A stretch of DNA of 64,000 nucleotides from Streptomyces niveus. Lineage in GTDB: Bacteria > Actinomycetota > Actinomycetes > Streptomycetales > Streptomycetaceae. The stretch covers positions 1,302,001-1,366,000 of the forward strand of contig NZ_CP018047.1 in assembly GCF_002009175.1 (NCBI RefSeq), in the 5' to 3' direction. Under the pieces are notes generated by a model that saw only the letters and a list, made by a program, of their open reading frames with translations, was not told the DNA's origin and ran no database searches. Each line of letters starts with the position of its first letter. The first letter of the stretch is position 1. The translations under genes and the position numbers were made by a program. Of this stretch, positions 37,295 through 45,168 are shown piece by piece.

Positions 37295-37668
37295 CCGCTC
37301 ACGCTCCCACATCCCACGATCGCGCACGGGAGGGGGTCGGGGAGACTCGCGGGACCTCCCCAAGTACCGGCCGCCGGACGAAGGTTCTCCACACCGCCCG
37401 CCGCGGCTGTCGCCGCCGCGACCCGTTGGCAAGTCGGCGCCAAGTCGCGGAACAGTGCCGGCCAAGCTCCCTGGCCGAACCTTCCCTGTATGGAGCGCCA
37501 CCGTCGGGGGACGCCGCCCCATGGATTCCTGCGGCGCATCCGTACCGCCGTCGCCTCGATGAGCGATCCGTTCGCGATTCGGCGTGCCGTTCCCGGGGCT
37601 TCTCGCCGACCGGGCGGTCATGGCACGCGACTCGTCACCGACCCCAGGCATCCAGACAGGAGCATGGC
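37295..37668. other. Long leader region before the terpene-cyclase gene
   Basis: About 370 bp between divergent genes. It contains the SARP-type box at 37430-37469. Further right, 37487-37494 (TGTATGGA) could be a -10 region, which would leave a leader of about 170 nt. I see no gene in it. Confidence 0.6.
37430..37469 (+). promoter_or_regulatory. SARP-type box A before terpene-cyclase gene
   Basis: Heptamers spaced exactly 11 bp: CAAGTCG (37430), CAAGTCG (37441), ACAGTGC (37452), CAAGCTC (37463). A fifth, weaker unit GCCGAAC follows at 37474, and 8 bp later TATGGA (37489-37494) may be the -10 box. This matches the known SARP geometry of 11-bp direct repeats ending 8 bp before the -10. Confidence 0.7.
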
Positions 37669-39318
37669 ATGAGATCACCGAAATTACCGCGTTCCGCCCC
37701 GATTCCGTGGCCCGCGGAAGTTGACCCGGATCACGTCCGCCAGGCCACGTCCGGACTGATCGCGCATGTCAGCGGCAGGGTCGATCCCGGCGGCGCGATA
37801 CGCGAGGAGTGCCGGAGCCGGGTGCTGGAGACGGCGCTCGCGCTGACGCTGATGACACGTACCGGTGTGAACTCGCCAGCTCGGGACAAAGCGCTCGCCT
37901 TCCTCAAGGCGCACCTCGACACGTCGCAGGAGTTCGACCGCGTCCTCGCCACGCTCGCCGTCGCGCGGGCCGCCGACCGGGCGTCCGCCGGTGACGCCGA
38001 CCTGATCGACAAGCTGACCGACGCACTGCTTGGCGCCGCGCCGGAGTTCATCTCCGCCCGCCGTCGCCGGATGCTGTACGCCGTGCTGTCGGTGCTCGGG
38101 TGCCCGCTGCCGCCCGGCGTCGTACCGGGGGCCGACGAGAGGGCTCCCACCGATCCCATCCACTCCTGGGCGGCCGTCCAGCAGGCCTCCGTGACGCTGA
38201 TCCTCGCCTCCGCCACGGGAGTCAGCAACGGGGCCGGCGACGCCGCGCTGCGCACGCTGACCTCCATCCGTCCGGCGGCGACGGTGTGGGAGGGGTACGT
38301 ACTGCTGGACCTGCTGTCGCTGCACGCGCTCGCCGGTGTTCCCGGACAGGAGGCGACGGTGCGCGGTGGCCTGGAGACGCTGCTGCGGCACCAGCGCGCC
38401 GACGGCGGCTTCCCGTTCGTGCTGGAGATGCGGAACTGGTGCACCTCGACGGCCGCGATAGCGCTCACCGCGGCCGGCGCCGGACCGGACGTGCCCATGG
38501 CCATGGCGAAGATGCTGGCCGCCCATCAGGTCGACGACTCGCGGCGCTCGCTGTGCCGTTCCCTCTCCCGTGGCGCCACGCTCGGCGGCGGCTGGTCCAT
38601 CGGCCCCGATGTGGCGCAGAACGATGTCGACTGCACCTCGTGCGTCCTGGAACTCCTGCACGAGATCGATCCGGTCGCCTTCGGCGGCACCGTGCGGCGC
38701 GGTGTGGACGCGCTGCTGGCCGTCCAGGGCGCCGACGGCGGGTTCCCGACGTACGTCGCGGGCGCCTCCTCCGAACCGTGCATGACCGCCGCGGCCGTCA
38801 ACGCGCTCGCGCCGCACGCCGCCACCGCCCCCGCGCGGGAGCGCGCCCTGGCGTTCCTCGCCGACAGCCAGCTGCCCGACGGCGGTTTCGAGCCGGGGTG
38901 GAGCCGCAGCCGTCTGCACACGATGTTCCGCGCGCGTCTCGCCGCGTGCACCGCGGACCCGCGCGACCGCCGTACGGCCGGGGTGGCCGAGCGGATCGAG
39001 CGCTCGGTGTACGACACGCAGAACGCCGACGGGGGCTGGGGCATGCAGCCCGGCGATCCCAGCGACGACATCAGCACCGCCTACGGGCTGATCACGCTGT
39101 GCTACGGGGCCGACGCCCGGCCCGTCGGGCGCGCCCTGTCCTGGCTGCTGGCACGGCAGCGGGCGGACGGCGGATACGGCGGCCCGCCCGACATGGTCGG
39201 CCCCCGCCCGTTCTCCTACCATCTGCCGGTCCTCACCGACATTCCCGTGCTCCTGGCGTTCGGCCATGTGCGTTCCCGGGTCCAGGGCGCGGCGACCCGG
39301 CTCCAGGGGGTGGCTTGA
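37669..39318 (+). CDS. Class II terpene-cyclase-like protein (squalene-hopene cyclase relative)
   Basis: A protein of 549 residues, with AGGAG 6 nt before the ATG. It contains at least five QW-type repeats (QRADGGFPF, QGADGGFPT, QLPDGGFEPGW, QNADGGWGM, QRADGGYGG), the mark of alpha-barrel terpene cyclases. The acid motif is D319-V-D321-C322-T-S. Bacterial hopene cyclases have DxDDTA, and oxidosqualene cyclases have DCTA. Here the first and third Asp of the bacterial motif are kept and the fourth position is Cys, as in the eukaryotic type. No DDxxD motif is seen, so it should cyclise by protonation. A TTA codon is at codon 6. Next to an ABBA prenyltransferase and phenazine genes, it may cyclise a prenyl chain before or after attachment. 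Product unknown. Confidence 0.8.
   Translation: MRSPKLPRSAPIPWPAEVDPDHVRQATSGLIAHVSGRVDPGGAIREECRSRVLETALALTLMTRTGVNSPARDKALAFLKAHLDTSQEFDRVLATLAVARAADRASAGDADLIDKLTDALLGAAPEFISARRRRMLYAVLSVLGCPLPPGVVPGADERAPTDPIHSWAAVQQASVTLILASATGVSNGAGDAALRTLTSIRPAATVWEGYVLLDLLSLHALAGVPGQEATVRGGLETLLRHQRADGGFPFVLEMRNWCTSTAAIALTAAGAGPDVPMAMAKMLAAHQVDDSRRSLCRSLSRGATLGGGWSIGPDVAQNDVDCTSCVLELLHEIDPVAFGGTVRRGVDALLAVQGADGGFPTYVAGASSEPCMTAAAVNALAPHAATAPARERALAFLADSQLPDGGFEPGWSRSRLHTMFRARLAACTADPRDRRTAGVAERIERSVYDTQNADGGWGMQPGDPSDDISTAYGLITLCYGADARPVGRALSWLLARQRADGGYGGPPDMVGPRPFSYHLPVLTDIPVLLAFGHVRSRVQGAATRLQGVA
37684..37686 (+). promoter_or_regulatory. TTA codon at codon 6 of the terpene-cyclase gene
   Basis: In-frame TTA five codons after the start, so translation would pause early if the bldA leucine tRNA is scarce. 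Confidence 0.75.
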
Positions 39319-39327
39319 GCGCACCGC

Positions 39328-39367
39328 CAAGCCGGCGCCAACTCGCGGCACAGTGGGGGCCAAGGTA
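39328..39367 (+). promoter_or_regulatory. SARP-type box B before ABBA prenyltransferase
   Basis: CAAGCCG (39328), CAACTCG (39339), ACAGTGG (39350) and CAAGGTA (39361), each 11 bp apart. A weaker unit GCCAGAC follows at 39372. Layout and sequence match box A, including the third unit ACAGTG. It starts 10 bp after the terpene-cyclase stop and ends 117 bp before the prenyltransferase ATG. Confidence 0.72.
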
Positions 39368-39484
39368 CGGAGCCAGACTTGGGAGCGTCGAGCGCCGGGA
39401 GCGACCACGGTGACGTGCCCCGTGCAAGGGCGGTCGACCGGCCCGATCCAAGCAGACATCCAAGATCGACACGTGGGGGATTCA

Positions 39485-40402
39485 ATGTCCGGAGCCGCTG
39501 ACGTCGAACGCGTTTACTCGGCCATGGAGAGAGCCGCTGGGCTGCTAGACCTGACCTGCGCACGAGAGAAGATCCTGCCGATCCTGACCGCGTACAAGGA
39601 GGCGCTCGCCGATTCGGTGATCGTCTTCTCGATGTCCGGCGGCGACCACTCCGCGGAGCTGGACTTCAGCTTCACGATCCCTTCGGGGGACGTCGATCCG
39701 TACGCCTTCGGTCCGTCGACCGGCATCCCGACGGAGACGGACCATCCCATCGCCTCCCTGCTCTCGGACACCGGGGAGCGGTGCCCCGTCGCCATGTACG
39801 GCGTCGACGGCGAGGTCTCCGGCGGCTTCAAGAAGACCTACGCGGCCTTCCCCATCAATGACTTGCTGGATCTGTCGAAGCTCGTCGCCGTACCGTCCAT
39901 GCCGCCGGCCGTCGCGGAGAACGCCGAACTCTTCGCCCGGTACGGCCTGGACAAGGTGCAGGGAATCTCGATCGACTACCAGCGCAAGCAGGTGAATCTG
40001 TACTGCGGTGACATTCCCGCGGAATCCCTCGAACCGGAGACGGTCCGGTCGATGCTCCGCGAGATGGGGCTGCGGGAGCCGAGCGAGGAAGGGCTGGAAT
40101 TCGTGAGGAAGTCGTTCGCGGTCTATCCGACCCTCAGCTGGGATTCGTCGAGGATCGAGCGGATCTGCTTCGCGGTGATCAGCACGGATCCGACCCTGGC
40201 CCCCACTCGGGTGGAATCGGATGTCGCGCTGTTCTCGAAGTACGCGAACAACGCGCCGTACGCGTACGCCGGGGAGCGCCGCACGCTCATCTACGGTCTC
40301 GCTGTTTCACCCACCAAGGAGTACATCAAGCTCGGTTCGTACTACCAGATCAGCGATCACCAGCGGAAGTTGGTCAAGGCGTTCGACGCCCTTGAGGACT
40401 AG
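39485..40402 (+). CDS. ABBA-family aromatic prenyltransferase, NphB-like
   Basis: A soluble aromatic prenyltransferase of 305 residues. From the start (ADVERVYSAMERAAGLLDLT) through PSMPPAVAENAELFARYGLD to SYYQISDHQRKLVKAFDALE it follows NphB of the naphterpin cluster closely in order and length. Asp60 (ELDF), the Mg-binding Asp of NphB, and the diphosphate-binding lysine region GGFKKTY (113-119) are kept. It should attach a geranyl or other prenyl group to an aromatic ring, most simply a naphthoquinone derived from the type III polyketide synthase. The start codon of the longer upstream frame is rejected because homology begins at 39485. It converges with phzE. Confidence 0.93.
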   Translation: MSGAADVERVYSAMERAAGLLDLTCAREKILPILTAYKEALADSVIVFSMSGGDHSAELDFSFTIPSGDVDPYAFGPSTGIPTETDHPIASLLSDTGERCPVAMYGVDGEVSGGFKKTYAAFPINDLLDLSKLVAVPSMPPAVAENAELFARYGLDKVQGISIDYQRKQVNLYCGDIPAESLEPETVRSMLREMGLREPSEEGLEFVRKSFAVYPTLSWDSSRIERICFAVISTDPTLAPTRVESDVALFSKYANNAPYAYAGERRTLIYGLAVSPTKEYIKLGSYYQISDHQRKLVKAFDALED

Positions 40403-40420
40403 AGCTCCTGGCACGGGACA

Positions 40421-40461
40421 GGGGACGCGCACCACTCGCGGGAGCGAGGGTGCGCGTCCCC
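40421..40461. terminator. Long hairpin between convergent prenyltransferase and phzE genes
   Basis: GGGGACGCGCACC (40421-40433) pairs exactly with 40449-40461. Inside it CTCGC pairs with GCGAG, leaving a 4-nt loop and one bulged A. A T/C-rich stretch follows. It can serve both directions. Confidence 0.8.
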
Positions 40462-40475
40462 CTTCGTCCTTTGCC

Positions 40476-42449
40476 TCAGCTGTCGAGCACGCCGCGCAGG
40501 GCGTCGGCGAACAGCCGGGGCCCGTCGACGGTCAGCACCGACTCGGCGTGGAACTGGAAAGAGGCGAAGTGCGGACCGCGCAGCATGTCCACCTCTCCGG
40601 TGGCCGGGTCGCCGCTGACCCGTACCCGTCCCACCCCCGGCACATCACGGTGGCCGGTGCGGCTGACGGCGGCGAAGGTGTTGTAGTAGCCGACCCGTTC
40701 GGGCCGGCCGAAGAGGTCGATGGAGCGCTGCACGCCCTGGTTGGGCTCGGCCCGCCGCGACAGGTCGAGGCCGAGCCTGCGGCTGAGCACCTGGTGACTC
40801 AGGCAGACCGCCAGGAAGGGGATACGGTCGGCCAGCAGCCTCTCCACGGCCGCGTCCAGTGCCGCGATCTTCGGATCGTGGAGGGCGAGGGGGTTGCCGG
40901 GACCGGGCCCCATGATGACGAGGTCGTACCCGTCGAGCGCGTACGGCGCGTCGTAGCGCAGCACCTCTGCGGTGGGCCCGAGTGCCTCCAGCTGCTGCAC
41001 CATCATGGCGGTGAACGCGTCCTCGGCGTCGACCACCAGGATCTTCAGCCCCTCCAGCTCGGGCACGGTCAGTGGCCGGGTGGCGGTGGACGCGAGCCAG
41101 AAGTCGGCGATGCCGGTGTTACGGGCGCGCAGGGCCTCCCGCACCACGGGATGGTCCGCGAAGCGGCGGGCGACGACAGGATCCGTACCAGGAGTCACTG
41201 ATGGCTCCGCGCCCAGGGCGTCGAGCAGACCGGCCGCCTTGGCGCGGGTCTCCGCCGCCTCCGCCTCCGGGGACGAATGGCGCACCAGGGTCGCCCCGAC
41301 GGCGAGTGACATGCCTCCGTCCGGCGCGATGTCGGCGGTGCGGATGAGTATGGCCGAGTCCATCGAACGCCCGCCCGACGGCTCGTCGCTGATCAGCGCG
41401 GCGACCCCGCTGTAGTAGCCGCGCCCCCGGGGCTCGTGGCGGGCGATGACCCGGGCCGCGCTCTCCACCGGACCGCCCATGACGGTCGGCGCGAACAGGG
41501 TCTCGCGCAGGATCTCCCGTACGTCCCGGCGGGTACGTCCCTCGATGAAGTACTCGGTGTGGGCGAGGCGCGCCATCTCCTTGAGGGCGGGGCCGGTGAG
41601 CCGGCCGCCGTCCTCGCAGATCCGGGACATCGTCTTCAGCTCCTCGTCGAGCACCATGTACAGCTCGTCGGTCTCCTTGCGGTCACCGAGGAACGCGGTG
41701 AGGCCGTCCAGGGTCGCGCCGCCCGGCGGGTAGCGGTAGGTGCCGCTGATGGGGTTCATCACGGCGTGGCCCTCGCGCACCGAGATATGGCGCTCGGGGG
41801 TGGCTCCGACGAACGTCCGGCCGTTCACATGGATGACGAAGGTCCAGTAGGCGCTCTGTTCCAGCGCGACGAGCCGCCGGAAGACGGCCAGCGCGGTGTG
41901 CGCCGGCTCTCCGCCGAGGTCCGCCAGCAGTGTGCGCTTGATGACGAAGTTGGCGCCCTCGCCGGTGCCGATCTCCTCGGCCACGACGCGCCCGACCACT
42001 TCGGCGTACTCGTCGTCGGACAGGTCGAAGCGCTGCCCGGACAGGGCGACCGGGGGGCCGGGCAGCCGGAGCAGAGTTTGCTCCAACGGCAGCACGGCCT
42101 GTTCGGTGACGGTGAGGGTGATGAGGGGCGCCCCGTCGTCCGGGGCGGCGAAACCCCGCTCGGCGAGTTGCCGGTAGGGCACCAGAACCAGCGCGCGATG
42201 TGTGGTGGCGGCCGGCCGGCGTACGGGATCCGGCAGCGGCAGCCTGTCCAGCGAGACGGGGTGCGAGACGTCACCGAGCAGGAGGTCGACCGTGTCCGGG
42301 GTGCCCGTCTCCGGCCGGTGCAGCAGCGCGAAGTCGGGCGGTACGGGTCCGGCCAGCACCCGGTCGAGCAGATCGGGTTCGCCCGGCCCGCCCGGTACGC
42401 CGGTGGCGCCGGGGTCCGGGGTCCGCCGCCCGGTGTGCCGGGCGTTCAC
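40476..42449 (-). CDS. phzE: Phenazine biosynthesis 2-amino-2-desoxyisochorismate synthase
   Basis: A protein of 657 residues, slightly longer than usual. Residues about 100-430 are the chorismate-binding domain ([46 protein letters not shown]). The C-terminal 200 residues are a glutamine amidotransferase domain with the Cys in [16 protein letters not shown] and the oxyanion segment IMGPGPGNP. Ammonia from glutamine converts chorismate to 2-amino-2-deoxyisochorismate, the first committed step to phenazines. Its GTG overlaps the phzD TGA (GTGA), so translation is coupled. Last gene of the operon phzB-phzC-phzD-phzE. Confidence 0.96.
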   Translation of the reverse strand: MNARHTGRRTPDPGATGVPGGPGEPDLLDRVLAGPVPPDFALLHRPETGTPDTVDLLLGDVSHPVSLDRLPLPDPVRRPAATTHRALVLVPYRQLAERGFAAPDDGAPLITLTVTEQAVLPLEQTLLRLPGPPVALSGQRFDLSDDEYAEVVGRVVAEEIGTGEGANFVIKRTLLADLGGEPAHTALAVFRRLVALEQSAYWTFVIHVNGRTFVGATPERHISVREGHAVMNPISGTYRYPPGGATLDGLTAFLGDRKETDELYMVLDEELKTMSRICEDGGRLTGPALKEMARLAHTEYFIEGRTRRDVREILRETLFAPTVMGGPVESAARVIARHEPRGRGYYSGVAALISDEPSGGRSMDSAILIRTADIAPDGGMSLAVGATLVRHSSPEAEAAETRAKAAGLLDALGAEPSVTPGTDPVVARRFADHPVVREALRARNTGIADFWLASTATRPLTVPELEGLKILVVDAEDAFTAMMVQQLEALGPTAEVLRYDAPYALDGYDLVIMGPGPGNPLALHDPKIAALDAAVERLLADRIPFLAVCLSHQVLSRRLGLDLSRRAEPNQGVQRSIDLFGRPERVGYYNTFAAVSRTGHRDVPGVGRVRVSGDPATGEVDMLRGPHFASFQFHAESVLTVDGPRLFADALRGVLDS

Positions 42450-43069
42450 CCGAACACCTCCGTGCTCGGGACGACCATCCCGCACCGCTGGGCCACGAAC
42501 TCCAGGGCGATACGGTGCCGTTCGGCGGAGAAGTCGGCGACGGCGTCGGCGGCCAGGAACACCTGGATGTCGTGGCTGTAGGCGTCGATCGCCGTGGCCA
42601 GTACGCCGATGTGGGCGTAGACCCCGCACAGCACGAGTTGGTCGCGGCCCGCGGCCCGCAGCCTCTCCAGCAGGTCGGAGCGGAAGAAGGCGCTGTAGCG
42701 CCGCTTGATCAGCAGCCAGTCGCCGTCGGCCGGGGCGAGTTCCGGCACGACTTCCCGGTCCTCGGGGGTGGTGAGCATGCCCGGTCCCCAGAAGTCCCGG
42801 AGCAGCCCGCGCTCCTGCTGTGTCATCCCGCCGGGCTGCGCCGAGTAGGCGACCGGGACGCCGAGTTGGGCGGCCCGCTTGCGTAACAGCGCCGCGTTGT
42901 CGATGAGTTGGGAGCGCAGTGGCTCGGGCACCGGGCGCAGGAAGAAGCGCTGCATGTCGTGGACCACCAGCGCCGCGCGCTCGGGGTCCGGTGTCCAGCC
43001 GGCCACGTTGGCCGGCAGGGTGTCCGCCGTCGGCAGGACGTACGGGGCGATGACGGGTATGCCAACCAC
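42446..43069 (-). CDS. phzD: Phenazine biosynthesis isochorismatase
   Basis: A protein of 207 residues, the same length as Pseudomonas PhzD. It hydrolyses the vinyl ether of 2-amino-2-deoxyisochorismate to trans-2,3-dihydro-3-hydroxyanthranilate. The catalytic residues stand at the canonical positions: Asp38 (VVHDMQRFF) and Lys122 ([11 protein letters not shown]); [12 protein letters not shown] carries the usual Cys. The start is a GTG with AAAGGAG upstream. The gap of 145 bp to phzC is unusually long within the operon and very GC-rich. Confidence 0.97.
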   Translation of the reverse strand: MVGIPVIAPYVLPTADTLPANVAGWTPDPERAALVVHDMQRFFLRPVPEPLRSQLIDNAALLRKRAAQLGVPVAYSAQPGGMTQQERGLLRDFWGPGMLTTPEDREVVPELAPADGDWLLIKRRYSAFFRSDLLERLRAAGRDQLVLCGVYAHIGVLATAIDAYSHDIQVFLAADAVADFSAERHRIALEFVAQRCGMVVPSTEVFG

Positions 43070-43214
43070 CGGTCGGCTCCTTTCGGGCAGGGGGCATCAA
43101 GGGCGGTGGGGGACGGGATCCGGGGAACGAACGGCGCCGTGCGGGCACCCGGAACGCCCGGGGGTGTCCGGGGTGCCCGCGGTGTCCGGGTGTCCGGCAC
43201 CCCGGGCGCGTGGC

Positions 43215-44387
43215 TCAGAGCGTCCGGGCCCACGCCGATACGAGGCGCAGGGCCTGGCCGGGATTGAGCCGGGGGTCGCAGAAGCTGGTGTGCCTCTCGC
43301 CCACCGTGCCGAGCCCGGAGACATCGGCGGCGCACTCGGTGACGTCGTCCGGGGTGACTTCCAGATGCAGGCCGCCGTTGACGCCGCCCGACGACGCCAT
43401 GGCGTCGCCGAAGCCGTGGACCTCGGCGGTCATCGCGTCCAGCAGCCGGGTCTTGTACCCGCCGGGACTGGTGATGGTGTTGCCGTGCATGGGGTCACAG
43501 AGCCAGACCGCCGGGTGTCCGCCCGCCCGTACGGCCTCCACCAGTGGGGGCAGCCGGCTCGACACGAATCCGGTGCCCATGCGGGCGATGAGGACGAGCC
43601 GGCCGGGCTGCCGCAGCGGATCGAGCCGGGCGGCGAGCGCCGTGATGTCCTCGGTCGTCGTGCCCGGACCGACCTTGCAGGCGACCGGGTTGACGATGCC
43701 GGCGAGCATCCGAACATGGGCGCCGTCCGGCTGGCGCGTACGCTCACCGATCCACGGCAGGTGCGCCGAGCCGAGGTACAGCCGGTCTCCGTCGGCGGGC
43801 CTGAGCATCGGTGCCTCGAAGTCGAAGAGCAGCGCCTCGTGGCTCGTCCACACGTGTTCGGCCTCCGGGCGGCCCGCGTTGACGGCGGCCAGCTCCCGCA
43901 CGACGTCCTGGGCGGCCCGGTAGCAGCGGAGCATGCCCTGCGGGTCCGGTCGCCGGAGCTCGGGGTCCGGCTCCGGCCGGTTGACCATGTGCCCGCGGAA
44001 CACGGGCAGGGTGACGCCGCCCACCTCCTCCACCGGTTTGGAGCGGGGTTTGGCGTACTGGCCGGCCAGCCGTCCGACCCGGACGACCGGTGCCCCGGTC
44101 ACCGCGGCCACGGTGTCCGCGAGCCCGTCCAGCAGCGCGGTCTTGCGCCGGACGTGGTACGGCGTCGACTCCGCCGGGTCCTCGGCGCAGTCGCCGGCCT
44201 GGAGGAGATGGGCTCCGCCCGTGGCCACGTCGGCGAGCAGGCGCCGCAGCCGTGCCGCGCCGTCGGCGGTGACCAGGGGCGGAGAGGCGGCGAGGGTCTC
44301 CCGCACCCGTCGTACCGGGCCGGCGTCCTCCCACCGGGGCTGCTGGAGAGCTGGTGAATCGAGGATGTCCTGGACTTCGGTACGCAA
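43215..44387 (-). CDS. phzC: Class II DAHP synthase of the phenazine cluster
   Basis: A class II 3-deoxy-D-arabino-heptulosonate-7-phosphate synthase of 390 residues. Segments LLQAGDCAEDPAEST, RVGRLAGQYAKPRSKP, AHLPWIGERTRQPDGAHV and VWLCDPMHGNT are diagnostic. Phenazine clusters carry such an extra, less feedback-sensitive copy to raise shikimate flux. Start is TTG with GGGGGAG just before. It follows the first phzB by 45 bp. Confidence 0.95.
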   Translation of the reverse strand: MRTEVQDILDSPALQQPRWEDAGPVRRVRETLAASPPLVTADGAARLRRLLADVATGGAHLLQAGDCAEDPAESTPYHVRRKTALLDGLADTVAAVTGAPVVRVGRLAGQYAKPRSKPVEEVGGVTLPVFRGHMVNRPEPDPELRRPDPQGMLRCYRAAQDVVRELAAVNAGRPEAEHVWTSHEALLFDFEAPMLRPADGDRLYLGSAHLPWIGERTRQPDGAHVRMLAGIVNPVACKVGPGTTTEDITALAARLDPLRQPGRLVLIARMGTGFVSSRLPPLVEAVRAGGHPAVWLCDPMHGNTITSPGGYKTRLLDAMTAEVHGFGDAMASSGGVNGGLHLEVTPDDVTECAADVSGLGTVGERHTSFCDPRLNPGQALRLVSAWARTL

Positions 44388-44432
44388 CTTCTCCCCCTGC
44401 GTGGTCGAGAATCTACGGTCGGACGGCGGGCA

Positions 44433-44894
44433 TCAGGTCGGGATGCCCTCCCGGCGTACCGCGGGAACGTCGATGCCCAGCGCCCGGAACTGCTGGCAGG
44501 GGTTCATGAATTCGCGCTGCTGCTTGATCTTGCCGTCCTCGAACAGGAACGAGTGCAGGAAGTGGTTGCGGTAGAGGCCGTCCGGATAGCCCGGGAACCG
44601 GATCTGGCCCTCGCCGTCGCACTCCACCCAGAACCGGTCGGGGTCCTGGGTGTCGAAGATGTCGACGTTGAACCACTTCCAGTCCGGGAAGCACTTCAGC
44701 GACCAGACGGCGTGCTCACCGAGTGTGTCCCGGCCGCTGATGACGATGGGTTCGCCGGTCTCGGTGGTCCACAGACCGCCGGTGCCGTCCTCCGTGAACA
44801 GCAGGTGACGCTCCAGGCGATCCTGGCCACGGGTGTTCATGTACCGCGCGACGACCGCGCGGTTGTGCTCGCGTACCTGTGTGTCGTCGGACAT
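44433..44894 (-). CDS. phzB: PhzA/PhzB-family phenazine ring-condensation protein, copy 1
   Basis: A protein of 153 residues of the SnoaL-like PhzA/B fold, which aids condensation of two six-carbon amino-ketones into the tricyclic phenazine precursor. Conserved strings: RYMNTRGQDRLERHLLFTED, WVECDGEGQIRFPGYPDG, YRNHFLHSFLFEDGKI, REFMNPCQQFRALGI. First gene of the phzB-C-D-E operon; ATG at 44894 follows a GAGGCGG site. A SARP-type box lies 100 bp upstream. A second copy is at 48408-48914. Confidence 0.94.
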   Translation of the reverse strand: MSDDTQVREHNRAVVARYMNTRGQDRLERHLLFTEDGTGGLWTTETGEPIVISGRDTLGEHAVWSLKCFPDWKWFNVDIFDTQDPDRFWVECDGEGQIRFPGYPDGLYRNHFLHSFLFEDGKIKQQREFMNPCQQFRALGIDVPAVRREGIPT

Positions 44895-44993
44895 GAGCCG
44901 CCTCACTTTCCACTGCTGAGGGGTGGGACCGGTGCCGTGCCGGACCGCTCGTCGGGGAACGGTGCGGGTGGCCGGTCCATGAGGCCGGCCCGG

Positions 44994-45033
44994 CTGCGTA
45001 CCACCCTGTGTCAGCGGACTTGCGAAGCTCTTG
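44994..45033 (-). promoter_or_regulatory. SARP-type box G before phzB-C-D-E operon
   Basis: Read leftward: CAAGAGC (45033-45027), CAAGTCC (45022-45016), ACACAGG (45011-45005), then TACGCAG (45000-44994). Spacing is 11 bp. The first two units and the ACA-type third unit agree with the other boxes; the fourth does not begin CAAG. It ends 99 bp before the phzB ATG. Confidence 0.5.
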
Positions 45034-45086
45034 GCGGTCCGTCGGACCCGTACGGTCCGGTACGGGTCCGACTCGGCCGCAGACGG

Positions 45087-45134
45087 ACGGTGGCCCTCCG
45101 CGTACGCCTGATCGCGTACGCGGAGGGCCACCGT
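45087..45134. terminator. Perfect 21-bp hairpin after the MMPL gene
   Basis: ACGGTGGCCCTCCGCGTACG plus C (45087-45107) pairs exactly with 45114-45134, loop 6 nt. It lies just downstream of the leftward MMPL transporter gene and shields the phz operon from read-through. Confidence 0.85.
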
Positions 45135-45168
45135 CATGGAGCCTGGTTCGTCACGTACCCCAGGTCCG

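Noticed and set aside
40476..43148. PhzE read as an 890-residue protein
   Set aside because: The N-terminal 233 residues are the shadow of phzD. The GTG at 42449 overlaps the phzD stop and restores the normal PhzE length.
44895..45168. An extended phzB start upstream of 44894
   Set aside because: The extra residues have no similarity to PhzA/B, and the extension would run through the SARP-type box and towards a terminator.
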